56,590 nucleotides of DNA, taken from Darwinimomas sp045600945 (GTDB lineage Bacteria > Bacillota > Clostridia > Lachnospirales > Lachnospiraceae). This document shows, piece after piece, positions 32,209-42,210 of the stretch (position 1 is its first letter; every line of letters begins with the position of its first letter). The stretch is taken from NCBI GenBank assembly GCA_045600945.1, contig JAZRYX010000049.1, positions 1-56,590 on the forward strand. Reading direction: 5' to 3'. The position numbers and the translations under genes are program-made. Under the pieces are notes generated by a model. That model was given only the letters and a program-made list of their open reading frames with translations, searched no databases and was not told the origin of the DNA.

Positions 32209-33297
32209 ATGAAAAAAGTTCTGTTTGTTGCAACTGTATTAAAGAAGCATATAGTTCAGTTTCACATCCCGACAATTAAAATGCTCAGAGACATGGGATG
32301 GCAGGTTGATGTGGCAGCAGCAAATGATTACGAAGGGGAATACGACGTATCATTTTGCGATAATTATTATGATATTCCTTTCAGCAGAAAACCGATTTCA
32401 CCAAATAACACGACAGCATACAAAAAGTTAAAGGATATAATCGACACCAATAAATACGATGTAGTCCACTGTCATACACCTATGGGTGGAGTTATAGCCA
32501 GATTGGCAGCAAGAGATGCCAGAAAAAAAGGAACCAAGGTTTTCTATACAGCGCATGGATTTCATTTCTATAAGGGAGCGCCTAAGAAGAACTGGATGCT
32601 GTATTATCCGGCAGAAAAATACTGCAGCAGGCTCACAGATGTTCTGATTACAATTAATGATGAAGATTATGTTTTTGCGAAAAAGCATATGGATGCTGGA
32701 ACTGTAGAATATATACCGGGAATCGGAATAGATGTTGACAGGTTTTCGGATGCAAGTGGAATAATTAAAAAAGACAATAACAAAAAATATCTTCTGTCTG
32801 TCGGAGAACTTATTCCGAGAAAGAATCACATTGCAGTTATCAGGGCAATAGAAAAGCTTGAGCGAGATGATATCATCTACATGATTGCAGGGGACGGGCC
32901 GATGAAGGCTACGCTTGAGGAAGCCGGATTCGAATTAAGAAGTAAAACCGGAAGCGAAGTAAGGCTGTTGGGATACAGGACAGATTTGCCTGGTATATAT
33001 AAAAGCGCGGATGTTTATGTGTTTCCGTCAAGACAGGAAGGGATGCCTGTGGCACTGATGGAGGCCATGGCTGCGGGGGTACCGTGTATAGCCAGTGATG
33101 TGCGAGGAAACAGGGATCTGCTGCTAAAAGGGGTATTGTTTCAGCCTGACGATATCTCCGGGATATCCGCGAAAGTATTATGCGGTATTCAAGGGAATGT
33201 GACAACAAAATCCACATATGCAGTTTGCATAGATGACTTCGATGAGCAGAAAGTGCTGACTGTAATAAAAGAAATATACGACAAACAGGTGGGATAA
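32209..33297 (+). CDS. GT4 family glycosyltransferase
   Basis: 362 residues of GT-B fold: N-terminal half with VVHCHTPMGGVIARLAAR and FYTAHGFHFY (EpsD/CapM-like), C-terminal donor domain with LLSVGELIPRKNH, GDGP, VYVFPSRQEGMPVALMEAMAAGVP (EX7E motif) and ASDVRGNRDLL. Transfers a sugar from a nucleotide donor to the growing lipid-linked unit in the cytoplasm. The donor sugar cannot be told. Coupled to the next gene by TAATG. Confidence 0.93.
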   Translation: MKKVLFVATVLKKHIVQFHIPTIKMLRDMGWQVDVAAANDYEGEYDVSFCDNYYDIPFSRKPISPNNTTAYKKLKDIIDTNKYDVVHCHTPMGGVIARLAARDARKKGTKVFYTAHGFHFYKGAPKKNWMLYYPAEKYCSRLTDVLITINDEDYVFAKKHMDAGTVEYIPGIGIDVDRFSDASGIIKKDNNKKYLLSVGELIPRKNHIAVIRAIEKLERDDIIYMIAGDGPMKATLEEAGFELRSKTGSEVRLLGYRTDLPGIYKSADVYVFPSRQEGMPVALMEAMAAGVPCIASDVRGNRDLLLKGVLFQPDDISGISAKVLCGIQGNVTTKSTYAVCIDDFDEQKVLTVIKEIYDKQVG

Positions 33298-34280
33298 TGT
33301 TTTTAAGCTTTGTTGTTCCAATCTATAACGTGAAAGATTATCTCAGAGAGTGTATAGACAGTCTCTTGAATCAGAATGTGGATGATTATGAGATAATTCT
33401 GGTTGATGACGGATCAACAGATGGCAGCGGAGTGATATGTGATGAATATGCATTAAACCACAATATAATAAATGTGATTCATCAGAAAAACATGGGACAG
33501 GCGACGGCACGAAATATCGGGATATACAGATCAACGGGAAATTATATTGCTTTTATTGATGGGGATGATTTCATTGAAAAGGAATGCCTTCACAATATAC
33601 AGGATTACATAATGGCGAATGATAGCCCGGATGTTCTATTCTTAAAAGCATTCAAACACGACCGGAAAGGGAATAGAAAATTGCTGGATGAAGAGTTTGA
33701 TGAAAAAAGAATAGTTCATCAAAAACGAGAAGAAGTAATTCAATATATATCAAAACGCAACAAGTTCCCCGGATCTTCATGCACAAAGATAGTTAAAAAA
33801 AAGTTGATGCTTGATAAGGGAATCTTTTTTGAGGACGGAAAAGTTGTAAATGATTTGCAGTGGGTAAAGAGAATTCTGTTCAGTGCAGAAAGCTTCGGAT
33901 ACTATAATAAGCCATATTACTATTACAGGCAAAATCGGAAAGGGTCTGTAACTAACAGCATCTCATTAAGAAATTACCGAGATAGGATGGAATTATATAG
34001 CAGTTGGGTTGATGAGATGAATAGTACTACCAATAAGGTAGAGAGAGAGGCTTTGAAGAACTTTCTGGCATATGAGTACCCAATAATGGTATTGGATTAT
34101 GGTAAGCTAGCCGAAAAAGACCGTAAAGCAGCAGGAGAATGGCTTGTAAACAATAAATCTCTAGTAGGATATAGAACGAACAAGAGCAACAGAATAATCA
34201 AAATATTGATTGATAGCATTGGTATAGTTAAAACCAGTAAATTACTAAATTTATATATTGATAATAGGAATGAACTATGA
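33297..34280 (+). CDS. GT2 family glycosyltransferase
   Basis: 327 residues. SFVVPIYNVKDYLRECIDSLLNQ, LVDDGSTDGS, NMGQATARNIGI and AFIDGDDFIEKECL (DXD equivalent) define a GT-A inverting transferase. The C-terminal half is helical and less conserved. The gene is AT-richer than the exporter genes before it. Overlaps its upstream neighbour by one base and its downstream one as ATGA. Sugar specificity unknown. Confidence 0.92.
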   Translation: MFLSFVVPIYNVKDYLRECIDSLLNQNVDDYEIILVDDGSTDGSGVICDEYALNHNIINVIHQKNMGQATARNIGIYRSTGNYIAFIDGDDFIEKECLHNIQDYIMANDSPDVLFLKAFKHDRKGNRKLLDEEFDEKRIVHQKREEVIQYISKRNKFPGSSCTKIVKKKLMLDKGIFFEDGKVVNDLQWVKRILFSAESFGYYNKPYYYYRQNRKGSVTNSISLRNYRDRMELYSSWVDEMNSTTNKVEREALKNFLAYEYPIMVLDYGKLAEKDRKAAGEWLVNNKSLVGYRTNKSNRIIKILIDSIGIVKTSKLLNLYIDNRNEL

Positions 34281-35227
34281 TCACAAGTATTGTTATTACA
34301 ACATATAATGGAGAAAAATACATTGAAGAACAATTGAAATCCATATTGTACCAAACAAAACTTCCGGATGAAGTTATCATTTCAGATGATGCGTCAACGG
34401 ATAATACCTGTGGAATCATTAAAAGGTTCATTTTATTAAATCAATTAGCCAAGTCATGGAAATTGAACGTTAATGCGAAGCAATCCGGGTATGTAAAGAA
34501 CTTTCATAACACAATAAAAACAAGCTTTTCAGACGTAGTATTTTTATGCGATCAGGATGATATATGGAATAAAAGAAAAATCGAGCTGATGGAAGACATT
34601 ATGTCAAAATACAGTAATGTAAACCTTTTATGTTGTAAGCATATTAATTTTCAAACAGAGAAAGGTATACCGAAAACGAAGAATTATGGTGATTATGAGA
34701 TAAAAAAAGTAACAGTAAATGATATACTTAAATCTTGGCATTGGCCAGGGATGACCATGTGTTTTCGGAAAAAATGGTATGACAGGTATTTCACAGGAAT
34801 GGATATGCAGGATGTGCCACATGATTTATCACTTGCTATGGTAGCTGCAAATCAGAATTGCTTTTATGAGTTTAACTATGTAGGCGTGCTACATAGAATA
34901 CATGAGTCAAACACATCTCCTTCCAGCACAGATATCAACCAAATTACAGATAATAATTACAAAATAGTAAATTATTGCAAAGAAATAGAATACTATGAAC
35001 GGTTAAAATCAACTTATGAGTTTAGCCATCAATCGAAAGAAGCAATAACCAATAAGATTGAGTATACAAAAAAACGAATAAAAGCAATATATAATTGTAA
35101 TATTTTAGATGCAATCAAATCCTATACAACGGCATCAAAGGAAATAAGAAAGAAAAAATCATTGATAAGTGATATTTATGGAATCTTACGAGATAAAACA
35201 AAAACAGCTACTGATAATTTTATGTAG
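34277..35227 (+). CDS. GT2 family glycosyltransferase
   Basis: 316 residues. SIVITTYNGEKYIEEQLKSILYQT, ISDDASTDNT, LCDQDDIWNKRKIE mark the rhamnosyltransferase-like GT2 subgroup (DQDD in place of DXD), in keeping with the dTDP-rhamnose genes 10 kb downstream; that link is inference. The C-terminus is Lys-rich. Its 3' end overlaps the next gene by about 50 nt. Confidence 0.9.
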   Translation: MITSIVITTYNGEKYIEEQLKSILYQTKLPDEVIISDDASTDNTCGIIKRFILLNQLAKSWKLNVNAKQSGYVKNFHNTIKTSFSDVVFLCDQDDIWNKRKIELMEDIMSKYSNVNLLCCKHINFQTEKGIPKTKNYGDYEIKKVTVNDILKSWHWPGMTMCFRKKWYDRYFTGMDMQDVPHDLSLAMVAANQNCFYEFNYVGVLHRIHESNTSPSSTDINQITDNNYKIVNYCKEIEYYERLKSTYEFSHQSKEAITNKIEYTKKRIKAIYNCNILDAIKSYTTASKEIRKKKSLISDIYGILRDKTKTATDNFM

Positions 35228-36176
35228 TTACAACGGAGAAAAATATATATCAGAACAGATAGACAGTATTCTATCTCAGGATTATGAAAATTTCATTTTG
35301 AGAGTAGTTGATGATTGCTCCAAGGATAAAACAGTTGAAATAATATTGCAATATATATCAAAATATCCAAATAGAATTGAATTGAAACAACGCAATGAGC
35401 CTACAGGTTCAGCATGCATTAATTTTCTAATGGCTATGAATGAGGCTATTAGCGATGATTATCAATATTATATGTTATCCGATCAGGATGACGTGTGGTT
35501 TGCAAACAAAGTATCAACAATGATCGAAGAAATCCATAAATGCGAAAAAAAGTTTGGTAGGGAGATGCCAATACTTGTACATAGTGATGCGGTAATGACT
35601 GATGAACAGATAAATGTGACTTATCGATCAATGTTGAAATATGTAAATAGAAAAGGTGATAATATTTCATTTGGAGAGTTGCTGATGGATAATCGGGTTA
35701 CCGGGGCAGCAAGTATTTTTAACAAAGCGTTAATCAACAAATTGAAAACAATACCAAAACATGCCTTTATGCATGATCATTGGCTTGCATTATGTGCAAC
35801 TGCATTTGGTAAGGTAGAATATATCAATCGACCACTTTACTACTATCGAAGACATTCAAACACGGCGACGGACTATGAGCGAATTGGAATAGTCAGACAG
35901 TTTGTTAATAGAATGGGGTTTGGTAGTAAGACTTATAAGGAAATGGACAATGTAGTCAGAAAGGGATTTGATTTGCAGAAAAGACAGGCCGAAGAATTTG
36001 CCGAAATTTTCGAAGGTGAACTCCCTGAAGATATACAAGAAATAATAGAAGAGTTTAAAAACTTCCCGAAGTATGGTGTGATGAAAAGGTTATATATAAC
36101 AAAAAAGTATAAGCTGCATTATTTATCATATCCAAGAACAATAGGAGAATGTTTCCTAATGCCAAGAGATACTTAA
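35178..36176 (+). CDS. GT2 family glycosyltransferase
   Basis: 332 residues. LLIILCSYNGEKYISEQIDSILSQDY, VVDDCSKDKT and MLSDQDDVWFANKV again fit the rhamnosyl-type GT2 group, and the following HSDAVMTDE and DHWLALCATAFG segments are typical. The first part lies within the end of the preceding gene. ATG at 35178 is chosen; a GTG at 35169 is possible, and no clear ribosome site supports either, so translation is likely coupled to the upstream gene. Confidence 0.88.
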   Translation: MESYEIKQKQLLIILCSYNGEKYISEQIDSILSQDYENFILRVVDDCSKDKTVEIILQYISKYPNRIELKQRNEPTGSACINFLMAMNEAISDDYQYYMLSDQDDVWFANKVSTMIEEIHKCEKKFGREMPILVHSDAVMTDEQINVTYRSMLKYVNRKGDNISFGELLMDNRVTGAASIFNKALINKLKTIPKHAFMHDHWLALCATAFGKVEYINRPLYYYRRHSNTATDYERIGIVRQFVNRMGFGSKTYKEMDNVVRKGFDLQKRQAEEFAEIFEGELPEDIQEIIEEFKNFPKYGVMKRLYITKKYKLHYLSYPRTIGECFLMPRDT

Positions 36177-36247
36177 ACGGAGCATTGATAATTCAGAAAT
36201 GATGTGATGCAAAACTCCATACAATGGAATGAAGAAGGATCGAATAT

Positions 36248-38686
36248 ATGAACAATTTGGCGGTGTGTTTAATTGATAACGGGATTGCATTTCAATTTGA
36301 AAGAACCGAAGAAAGTCTAAAAACTCAAAAGCTTGATAATTACGATTTGTATCGCATGGATATTTTGGACTTTTTTCGCCATGCTGAAGAAGGATTTTTA
36401 TTTGAAAATGATTATGTTGTATTTATCTATAGCGGTACAGTTTTATTGCCGGATGCAATCCATACCATTAGTGAAACGATTGATGAATATGTTCCAAACT
36501 GGTTTTATTTTAACATAAAAGAGGGTACTTTTGGAAGCGATGGAAGAATTATCAGAACACAGCTTAAAAAGCTGAGAAAATTCATGCCATTATCGTATGC
36601 CTCGGATTCCTTCATAGGAGAGGAAGTCGTATTTTCCAGACAAGTACTTCAAAACATAAGGATAAAAGAGCCTGGCAGGAGTTTTAGAACAGTAATTAAC
36701 CAAATGACTGTTGAAGCTGCGCAGGAATTTGACGGCCATTATGTAAATAAAGAAATCGCGATTCATTGTACGAGAATACAACCTGATAAGGAAGACATCA
36801 ATCTCATTAATCTCAGATTGAAAAACTATATTGAAAAGAGAACTCCTGGTATTCTGGGACGTATAAGAGATACATCAATCGGTTTAGATTTGGATGCGAT
36901 TCAGACGAGACCCTTTTCAATTTCGTTTTTAGTAATTAATGATGATTTGGATGAATATTCCGGGCGCCTAGGAAAAATCATAGAGCATGATTCTATTAAT
37001 AAATATGAGATTATTAATGCGAATACTCAAATGAACGGAACGGATGAAATCATTTCAATGGTCGAAAAGGCTAAGGGAGATATAATATGCTTTATCAATT
37101 CATGCTGTTCGTTTGACTCGATAAATGATATCCATAGAGTAGCAAGATTATCTGACAATCCATATATTGGAATTGCTTCGCCACAGATTATCCATAATGA
37201 TAAAATCGTGTTTTATGGGTTAAATGGAGAAAATCCAATATTAGATGGTTCAGAAAATTCAAATTTATTGAGATATGTTGGCTCAGTCAGGGAATCGCAA
37301 TATACATATGATAAATTATGGGCGACGAGAAAAACAGATTTGATAAATTTTCTGATTTCTGTTAGAGATAAAGTATGGAACATGGAGGATTATATAGCTT
37401 CTTTAAAAAGAAACAATAAGGTGTGCGTATATATAGGAACTAGTATTGCAAGAACCAATCAGGTACAAATACAAACTGAGATCAATGTAATCAAACAATT
37501 GTATGATATATATGGAGATGATTTATCTCCATGGGAGGCTGTCTGTGATGGCATGCGAGAGCTTATAGGTGACTCGATTCTATATGCCCCCGAGACTTTG
37601 ATTAAAAAAAATCTTAATAGTAAAACGATTTTGGTAATATCGCATGAGATGTCATTAACCGGAGCACCGATTGTGCTGCTGCAAGCACTTACGCTATTAA
37701 ATGAATTTGGCTGGAGAATATTGGTTATCTCACCAAAGGATGGGCCCCTGAGAGATAGTTTTGTGGATAATGGCATACCGGTCTTAATTAATCATAATAT
37801 TGATCAAGATAACAGTTGGATAAAACTAAGCAATGGAGCCGATTTAATATTGGTTAATACCATTGTCCCTTATACACAAATTATGCAATTGGAAAAACAC
37901 GACAAACATGTATTGTGGTGGATTCATGATGCGGAGACAGGGTATAAGAGTTTTCTTAGGTACGTCCTGCCTAAGGAATTAAACAATAATGTGTCTGTAT
38001 ACGCAGTAAGTAAATACGCAGAGAGAGTTTTGAAAAAATATAGACCCAAATATCAGTGTGACATTCTAACATATGGTATAGAAGATAAAAGACATTGTAT
38101 TGAAACAATGGATAATCCATTTGAAAGTATCAATAAAAAATATAAATTTGTTACCGTTGGAGAAATAACCGAAAGAAAGGGACAGGATATTCTTGTTAGT
38201 GCAATACGTATACTTCCTGTAGAGATAATTAAAGATAGTGTGTTCTGTTTTATCGGAAAAAACAAAGACAAATCGATGATAGATAAGATTGAAAAATTGA
38301 AAAAAGATTTTCCTGATAGTATTGTCATTAAAGAGGCATGTGCACATGAAGAAATAATATCATGGTTTAAATATGCTACAGCTGTTATTTGTCCATCAAG
38401 AGATGATCCGTTACCAACAGTTATGACAGAGACTATGATGGTCGGTGGGGTCTGCATATGTTCTCAAAACACAGGCACAGTCGATTATATAAATAATGGT
38501 GTAAACGGATATTCATATTTCCATAACAGCCCGAAAGAATTGGAGAAATGTATTCGTGAGGTTGTAAAACTAAAAGATGATTCTTCGATAAGAGAAGAAG
38601 CACGAAGAACATATGAAGAAAACTTTACAAACGATATATTTAAACAGCATTTGATTTCTTGTATTGATCAATGTATGAGGTGTTAA
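36248..38686 (+). CDS. Large multidomain protein with C-terminal GT4 glycosyltransferase
   Basis: 812 residues. The C-terminal part (from about 457) is a GT-B transferase: KTILVISHEMSLTGAPIVLLQAL, LVNTIVP, FVTVGEITERKGQD and CPSRDDPLPTVMTETMMVGG near 715. The N-terminal 450 residues look like two degenerate GT-A folds in tandem: residues 1-220, and 225-450 beginning FSISFLVINDDLDEYSGRLGKI with CFINSCCSFDS where a DXD would be expected. No intact GT2 active site is seen there, so a structural or acceptor-binding role is inferred. GAAGGA precedes the ATG. Start is 71 nt after the previous gene. Confidence 0.82.
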   Translation: MNNLAVCLIDNGIAFQFERTEESLKTQKLDNYDLYRMDILDFFRHAEEGFLFENDYVVFIYSGTVLLPDAIHTISETIDEYVPNWFYFNIKEGTFGSDGRIIRTQLKKLRKFMPLSYASDSFIGEEVVFSRQVLQNIRIKEPGRSFRTVINQMTVEAAQEFDGHYVNKEIAIHCTRIQPDKEDINLINLRLKNYIEKRTPGILGRIRDTSIGLDLDAIQTRPFSISFLVINDDLDEYSGRLGKIIEHDSINKYEIINANTQMNGTDEIISMVEKAKGDIICFINSCCSFDSINDIHRVARLSDNPYIGIASPQIIHNDKIVFYGLNGENPILDGSENSNLLRYVGSVRESQYTYDKLWATRKTDLINFLISVRDKVWNMEDYIASLKRNNKVCVYIGTSIARTNQVQIQTEINVIKQLYDIYGDDLSPWEAVCDGMRELIGDSILYAPETLIKKNLNSKTILVISHEMSLTGAPIVLLQALTLLNEFGWRILVISPKDGPLRDSFVDNGIPVLINHNIDQDNSWIKLSNGADLILVNTIVPYTQIMQLEKHDKHVLWWIHDAETGYKSFLRYVLPKELNNNVSVYAVSKYAERVLKKYRPKYQCDILTYGIEDKRHCIETMDNPFESINKKYKFVTVGEITERKGQDILVSAIRILPVEIIKDSVFCFIGKNKDKSMIDKIEKLKKDFPDSIVIKEACAHEEIISWFKYATAVICPSRDDPLPTVMTETMMVGGVCICSQNTGTVDYINNGVNGYSYFHNSPKELEKCIREVVKLKDDSSIREEARRTYEENFTNDIFKQHLISCIDQCMRC

Positions 38687-38687
38687 T

Positions 38688-38948
38688 ATGAGCTACGAAT
38701 ATCAAGAAAAAAAGTCCGAAAATCTAATGCAGTTTATCCAAAAAAACGATTTAAAAGAGGAAATAAACTCATTTACAGAAATGATGGCGGAATATGAAGA
38801 AGCTTCAAAAAAGACCGAGGAAATGGATAAGCTGAAAGAAGAAAACATTCAATTAAAAAAAGAGGTAGAGTATATAGAGACAAAAATCAAATCACTGAGA
38901 AAGAAATATGGTGTGATATATTCTGTTTTGAGAAAATTTGTTGGATAA
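38688..38948 (+). CDS. Small coiled-coil protein in the glycosyltransferase cluster
   Basis: 86 residues, almost wholly helical and charged. A long heptad-like stretch (EEASKKTEEMDKLKEENIQLKKEVEYIETKI, about 37-67) is followed by a basic amphipathic C-terminus (SLRKKYGVIYSVLRKFVG). No catalytic domain. It begins 1 nt after the preceding stop. Similar short coiled coils sit at the ends of some glycosyltransferases and polymer-length regulators; an adaptor for a glycosyltransferase complex is inference only. Confidence 0.7.
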   Translation: MSYEYQEKKSENLMQFIQKNDLKEEINSFTEMMAEYEEASKKTEEMDKLKEENIQLKKEVEYIETKIKSLRKKYGVIYSVLRKFVG

Positions 38949-38993
38949 AATCTACATAGGTTAATTAGGTTGATTTGGTAGGAGTAATGATAT

Positions 38994-39917
38994 ATGGTAA
39001 AAGTAAGTATTGTAATGCCTGTTTATAACCATGAAAGGTTTCTTGCTCAAGCACTCGATGGTATTTTGATGCAGGAAGTGAATTTTGATTATGAATTGAT
39101 TCTGGGTGAAGATTGCTCGACAGATTCATCCAGAGAAATTGTTCGACAGTATGAAAAGAGATTTGATGGGAAAATGATTCCTCTTTATCGGCAAAAAAAT
39201 TTGGGAGCGCAGAAGAATATTGAAGATTGCTTTAATAGATGTAAGGGAGAATATACTGCATATATCGAAGGCGATGACTATTGGACGGACCCATTAAAGC
39301 TTCAAAAACAAGTTGATTTTCTGGATAAGAACAAAGAATACATATGCGTATATCATCAATGTAATATTGTTGATATAGATGGAAAGTATATTAAGAAATT
39401 CAATGAGTGGAACTTGTTTCATGAATTTACTACAGAGGATCTTGAAAAATTTAAACTGCCAGGTCAATCAGCCACTTCTTTACGCCGAAATTGTGAAATG
39501 AATATTAATAATATCAAAAAGTATAATAATATTGTGGGTGATAGATTGGTGATTCCGCTGCTATTATCAAAAGGCAAAATTGCAGTTATGCAAGAATCGA
39601 TGTCTGCATATCGCTATTATATGGAAGAAAATGGTTCTAACTGGTCCTCCAAACATGAGGGAGGGTTTCTATATTGCCCTCATTATTACTACAATATGAA
39701 GCTTCAGTTACAAAGACTGTGTGAAGAACTGGGATTAACAGTTGATTTGAGGAAACAAAGAATGCTGGAACTAAAACGTGCTGAAATAATGAGAAAATAC
39801 GAAGGGTATAATAAAACTATTGTTCACCTACAGGAACTTGAAATCATTTTAAAAGAACCACATGGAATAAAATTCTATAAAGAATATATTGATTGTAAAG
39901 ATAGTTTGGAGTTTTAA
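38994..39917 (+). CDS. GT2 family glycosyltransferase
   Basis: 307 residues. KVSIVMPVYNHERFLAQALDGILMQ, LGEDCSTDSSREI, NLGAQKNIEDCF and AYIEGDDYWTDPLKLQKQ (GDD as the metal site) give a confident GT-A call. The C-terminal 90 residues are basic helices. Specificity unknown. Ends directly before the next gene (stop at 39915-39917, ATG at 39918). Confidence 0.92.
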   Translation: MVKVSIVMPVYNHERFLAQALDGILMQEVNFDYELILGEDCSTDSSREIVRQYEKRFDGKMIPLYRQKNLGAQKNIEDCFNRCKGEYTAYIEGDDYWTDPLKLQKQVDFLDKNKEYICVYHQCNIVDIDGKYIKKFNEWNLFHEFTTEDLEKFKLPGQSATSLRRNCEMNINNIKKYNNIVGDRLVIPLLLSKGKIAVMQESMSAYRYYMEENGSNWSSKHEGGFLYCPHYYYNMKLQLQRLCEELGLTVDLRKQRMLELKRAEIMRKYEGYNKTIVHLQELEIILKEPHGIKFYKEYIDCKDSLEF

Positions 39918-41408
39918 ATGGATGATAATGGCAGAAGAGAAAATAGAATAGTAAACAAACCTGATAATCCAGAGAACCCTAAAGTTAGTATAATAATAAC
40001 GGTCTTTAATTTGGAAAAATATATTGGGAAGTGTATTGATTCTGTCCTCAATCAAACATATAACAACATAGAATTAATAATAGTAAATGATGGATCAAAC
40101 GATAAAAGCCTTAGTATATGCAGATGGTATAAAAAGCATAATCCCCCAATAAGACTAATAACTCAAAGAAATCAAGGGGTTAGTCGTGCTCGCAACATCG
40201 GAATAGATCATGCTACTGGAGATTTCATTTATTTCGTGGATGGAGATGATTTTCTGGAAAACAGTACCATTGAAAAGGCGATGAGGACGATTAAGCAATT
40301 TGAAGCCAATAGCTGTTCATTCGGTATGATAAAAGAGTATGAAAATAGCAAAGAAAAAGAATTAATTGGCTTTAAAAGAAGAATAATAGAAATAGAATCA
40401 GAAGAAGACAGAATGGTAAAAACCTTAAAATATTTGATGAGTTATCGTATGGGATGGGAGGTATGGAACAGGATATTCCAATTTAATATTATCAAAAAGT
40501 ACAACATACGATTTGTTGATAGAAATGTAGTGATGGCAGAAGATTTTCTTTTTTCTTTTGAATATTTCTTGCATACTAATAGACATGTTGTAATAGATGA
40601 ACTTTTATATCATTATGTTCAGAGAGATAATTCTTTTACAAATACTCGAAAATACATAAAGGATTTACAGTGCATAAACAGGTTGGTAGAATGTATTGAA
40701 AACAAATGTGTTCTAAATAATAAGGCTTTGTTTGTTGACAATATTGAATTTATTAAGTATTCAATTTTGGAATGGCATATCCGTGATGCTGCGTATAAAA
40801 TCGGACTTTCCAATGCTTTGAAAGGATTATCAGAGAATAAGATACAAATAAAAGCAGACTTCGGTAATTGTATAAAATATGGCAAATATGATGGATATTT
40901 AAGTGTGATTTTATGTGCAAAAGAAGAAGAAGATATAGACGCAGTTATTAATCAATTGCATTTGATTTTGAATCAGGTTTTGCAGAAAATAGAGATAATT
41001 GTATATTGTTTTAAAGATATTGATAAATTCTGTTTTGATCCAAGAATAAAGATAAAGGTGTCTAATGATTTCGATTGGATTAGTATTTTTAACAAAGGAG
41101 TAAAGGATTCCTTCGGAGAGTATCTTTATTTTTGTAGAAATGATACTAAAATTAACGAAAAATTTTTTGCAAAATACACGGATGCTCTAAAATATAATGA
41201 TTGTGGTATTTGCATAACAGGAAAGGACTGTCAATTCTTAGATACTAATGATAAGGTAAATTATGAGATGGCCAAACAGTTCATTCAGAAATCGAGAATT
41301 GATGAATTGTTTATTAATAAGGAGTTATGTGGAATTGACCATGTTGTTGCTGATAATGAAGATTTGGAAGAAGCGTTATTGTCAAAGGGAGTTCTCTTGA
41401 TTGAATAG
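39918..41408 (+). CDS. Two-domain GT2 glycosyltransferase, second domain degenerate
   Basis: 496 residues. Residues 20-250 hold an intact GT-A domain: KVSIIITVFNLEKYIGKCIDSVLNQTY, IVNDGSNDKS, QGVSRARNIGIDHATGDFIYFVDGDDF. From about 324 a second Rossmann-like GT-A half begins (DGYLSVILCAKEEEDIDAVINQL) but it lacks the DXD and most acceptor parts and ends early. Last gene of the transferase run. It meets a leftward gene 3 nt further on with no terminator between. Confidence 0.87.
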   Translation: MDDNGRRENRIVNKPDNPENPKVSIIITVFNLEKYIGKCIDSVLNQTYNNIELIIVNDGSNDKSLSICRWYKKHNPPIRLITQRNQGVSRARNIGIDHATGDFIYFVDGDDFLENSTIEKAMRTIKQFEANSCSFGMIKEYENSKEKELIGFKRRIIEIESEEDRMVKTLKYLMSYRMGWEVWNRIFQFNIIKKYNIRFVDRNVVMAEDFLFSFEYFLHTNRHVVIDELLYHYVQRDNSFTNTRKYIKDLQCINRLVECIENKCVLNNKALFVDNIEFIKYSILEWHIRDAAYKIGLSNALKGLSENKIQIKADFGNCIKYGKYDGYLSVILCAKEEEDIDAVINQLHLILNQVLQKIEIIVYCFKDIDKFCFDPRIKIKVSNDFDWISIFNKGVKDSFGEYLYFCRNDTKINEKFFAKYTDALKYNDCGICITGKDCQFLDTNDKVNYEMAKQFIQKSRIDELFINKELCGIDHVVADNEDLEEALLSKGVLLIE

Positions 41409-41411
41409 CAG

Positions 41412-42134
41412 CTATCTCATCACCACCTGCAATACAGTTTTGCCATCTTCACGGGTTGCTTCTACATGGAGCGACCCGTTTTCTTCTGCTTTGAAGAAGG
41501 TCAGGGTTTCGCCTTCGAAGCATTGATTCTTAAAGTGAACCTCAGCTATCGGATAATTCATTGATTTCCACTCTTCAACTGAAAACATGCTTGCAAAAGC
41601 ATGAATATATGCAACGTTATTCATGTGCTGACCTACATCTATATCGGTAGATTTAACAGTATACCGACCGAGTTTATCACCTCTGAAGCCGGGACGTATC
41701 CTCGAAAAGTCTTCGGTGAGTGCGATATCATCTCTTAAAAGCATCCCATCAGGATAAGCTTCCTCGACTTTGTGAAGCTCACCGGTATTTCGGTTCATTA
41801 TTGCCCAAAGTGTCTTACCGGTAATAAGAAGATCATCTCCTGCCGTCATAGTGTAATCTCTGAAGCACTTTAATCCATCCGGTCGCTCAGGCCAAGATGT
41901 CAAAGTTACGACTTCACCCATAAACGGACGGCGGTAAAACTTCACTATAGTTTTTGCCGTCAGCCAGAAAAGGCCTCTTTCTCCCAATCCCTTAAATCCG
42001 ACTCCGAGCGCATCAGCAGACTCTGCCGCAAGGTCCTGAAATACTGTAAATGTATGCGGTACAGACAGATATCCTGTACTGTCACAAATTGACGGAGTAA
42101 TAAGAAAATCTTTTTTATATACACTGTTTATCAT
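41412..42134 (-). CDS. Acyl-ACP thioesterase (FatA/FatB family)
   Basis: 240 residues with the double hot-dog arrangement: N-terminal domain FLITPSICDSTGYLSVPHTFTVFQDLAAESADALG...GLFWLTAKTIVKFYRRP, C-terminal domain YTVKSTDIDVGQHMNNVAYIHAF holding the conserved Asp/His/Asn of the active site. It releases fatty acids from acyl carrier protein. Start at 42134 (MINSVYKK) has AGAGGT 9 nt upstream; an ATG at 42140 is only 3 nt from that site. Driven by an extended -10 promoter (TGTTATAAT, 42155-42163, minus strand). Unrelated to the glycan genes beside it. Confidence 0.92.
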   Translation of the reverse strand: MINSVYKKDFLITPSICDSTGYLSVPHTFTVFQDLAAESADALGVGFKGLGERGLFWLTAKTIVKFYRRPFMGEVVTLTSWPERPDGLKCFRDYTMTAGDDLLITGKTLWAIMNRNTGELHKVEEAYPDGMLLRDDIALTEDFSRIRPGFRGDKLGRYTVKSTDIDVGQHMNNVAYIHAFASMFSVEEWKSMNYPIAEVHFKNQCFEGETLTFFKAEENGSLHVEATREDGKTVLQVVMR

Positions 42135-42195
42135 AGTCATATACCTCTGTAAGAATTATAACACTTTTCAGATTTTATGAATTGTTTATTTTTTA

Positions 42196-42210
42196 TGTGA
42201 CTAAATCACA
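42196..42210 (+). promoter_or_regulatory. Crp/Fnr-type operator before dfx
   Basis: TGTGA, CTAAA, TCACA: perfect half-sites around a 5-nt centre. With a -10 box TATATT at 42233-42238 and a start near 42245, the site centre lies at about -42, the classic class II activator position, and no -35 box is present. Confidence 0.6.

Noticed and set aside
41406..41414. A terminator between the last glycosyltransferase gene and the thioesterase gene
   Set aside because: Only 3 nt separate the two stops and no stem with a T-run is visible on either strand nearby.
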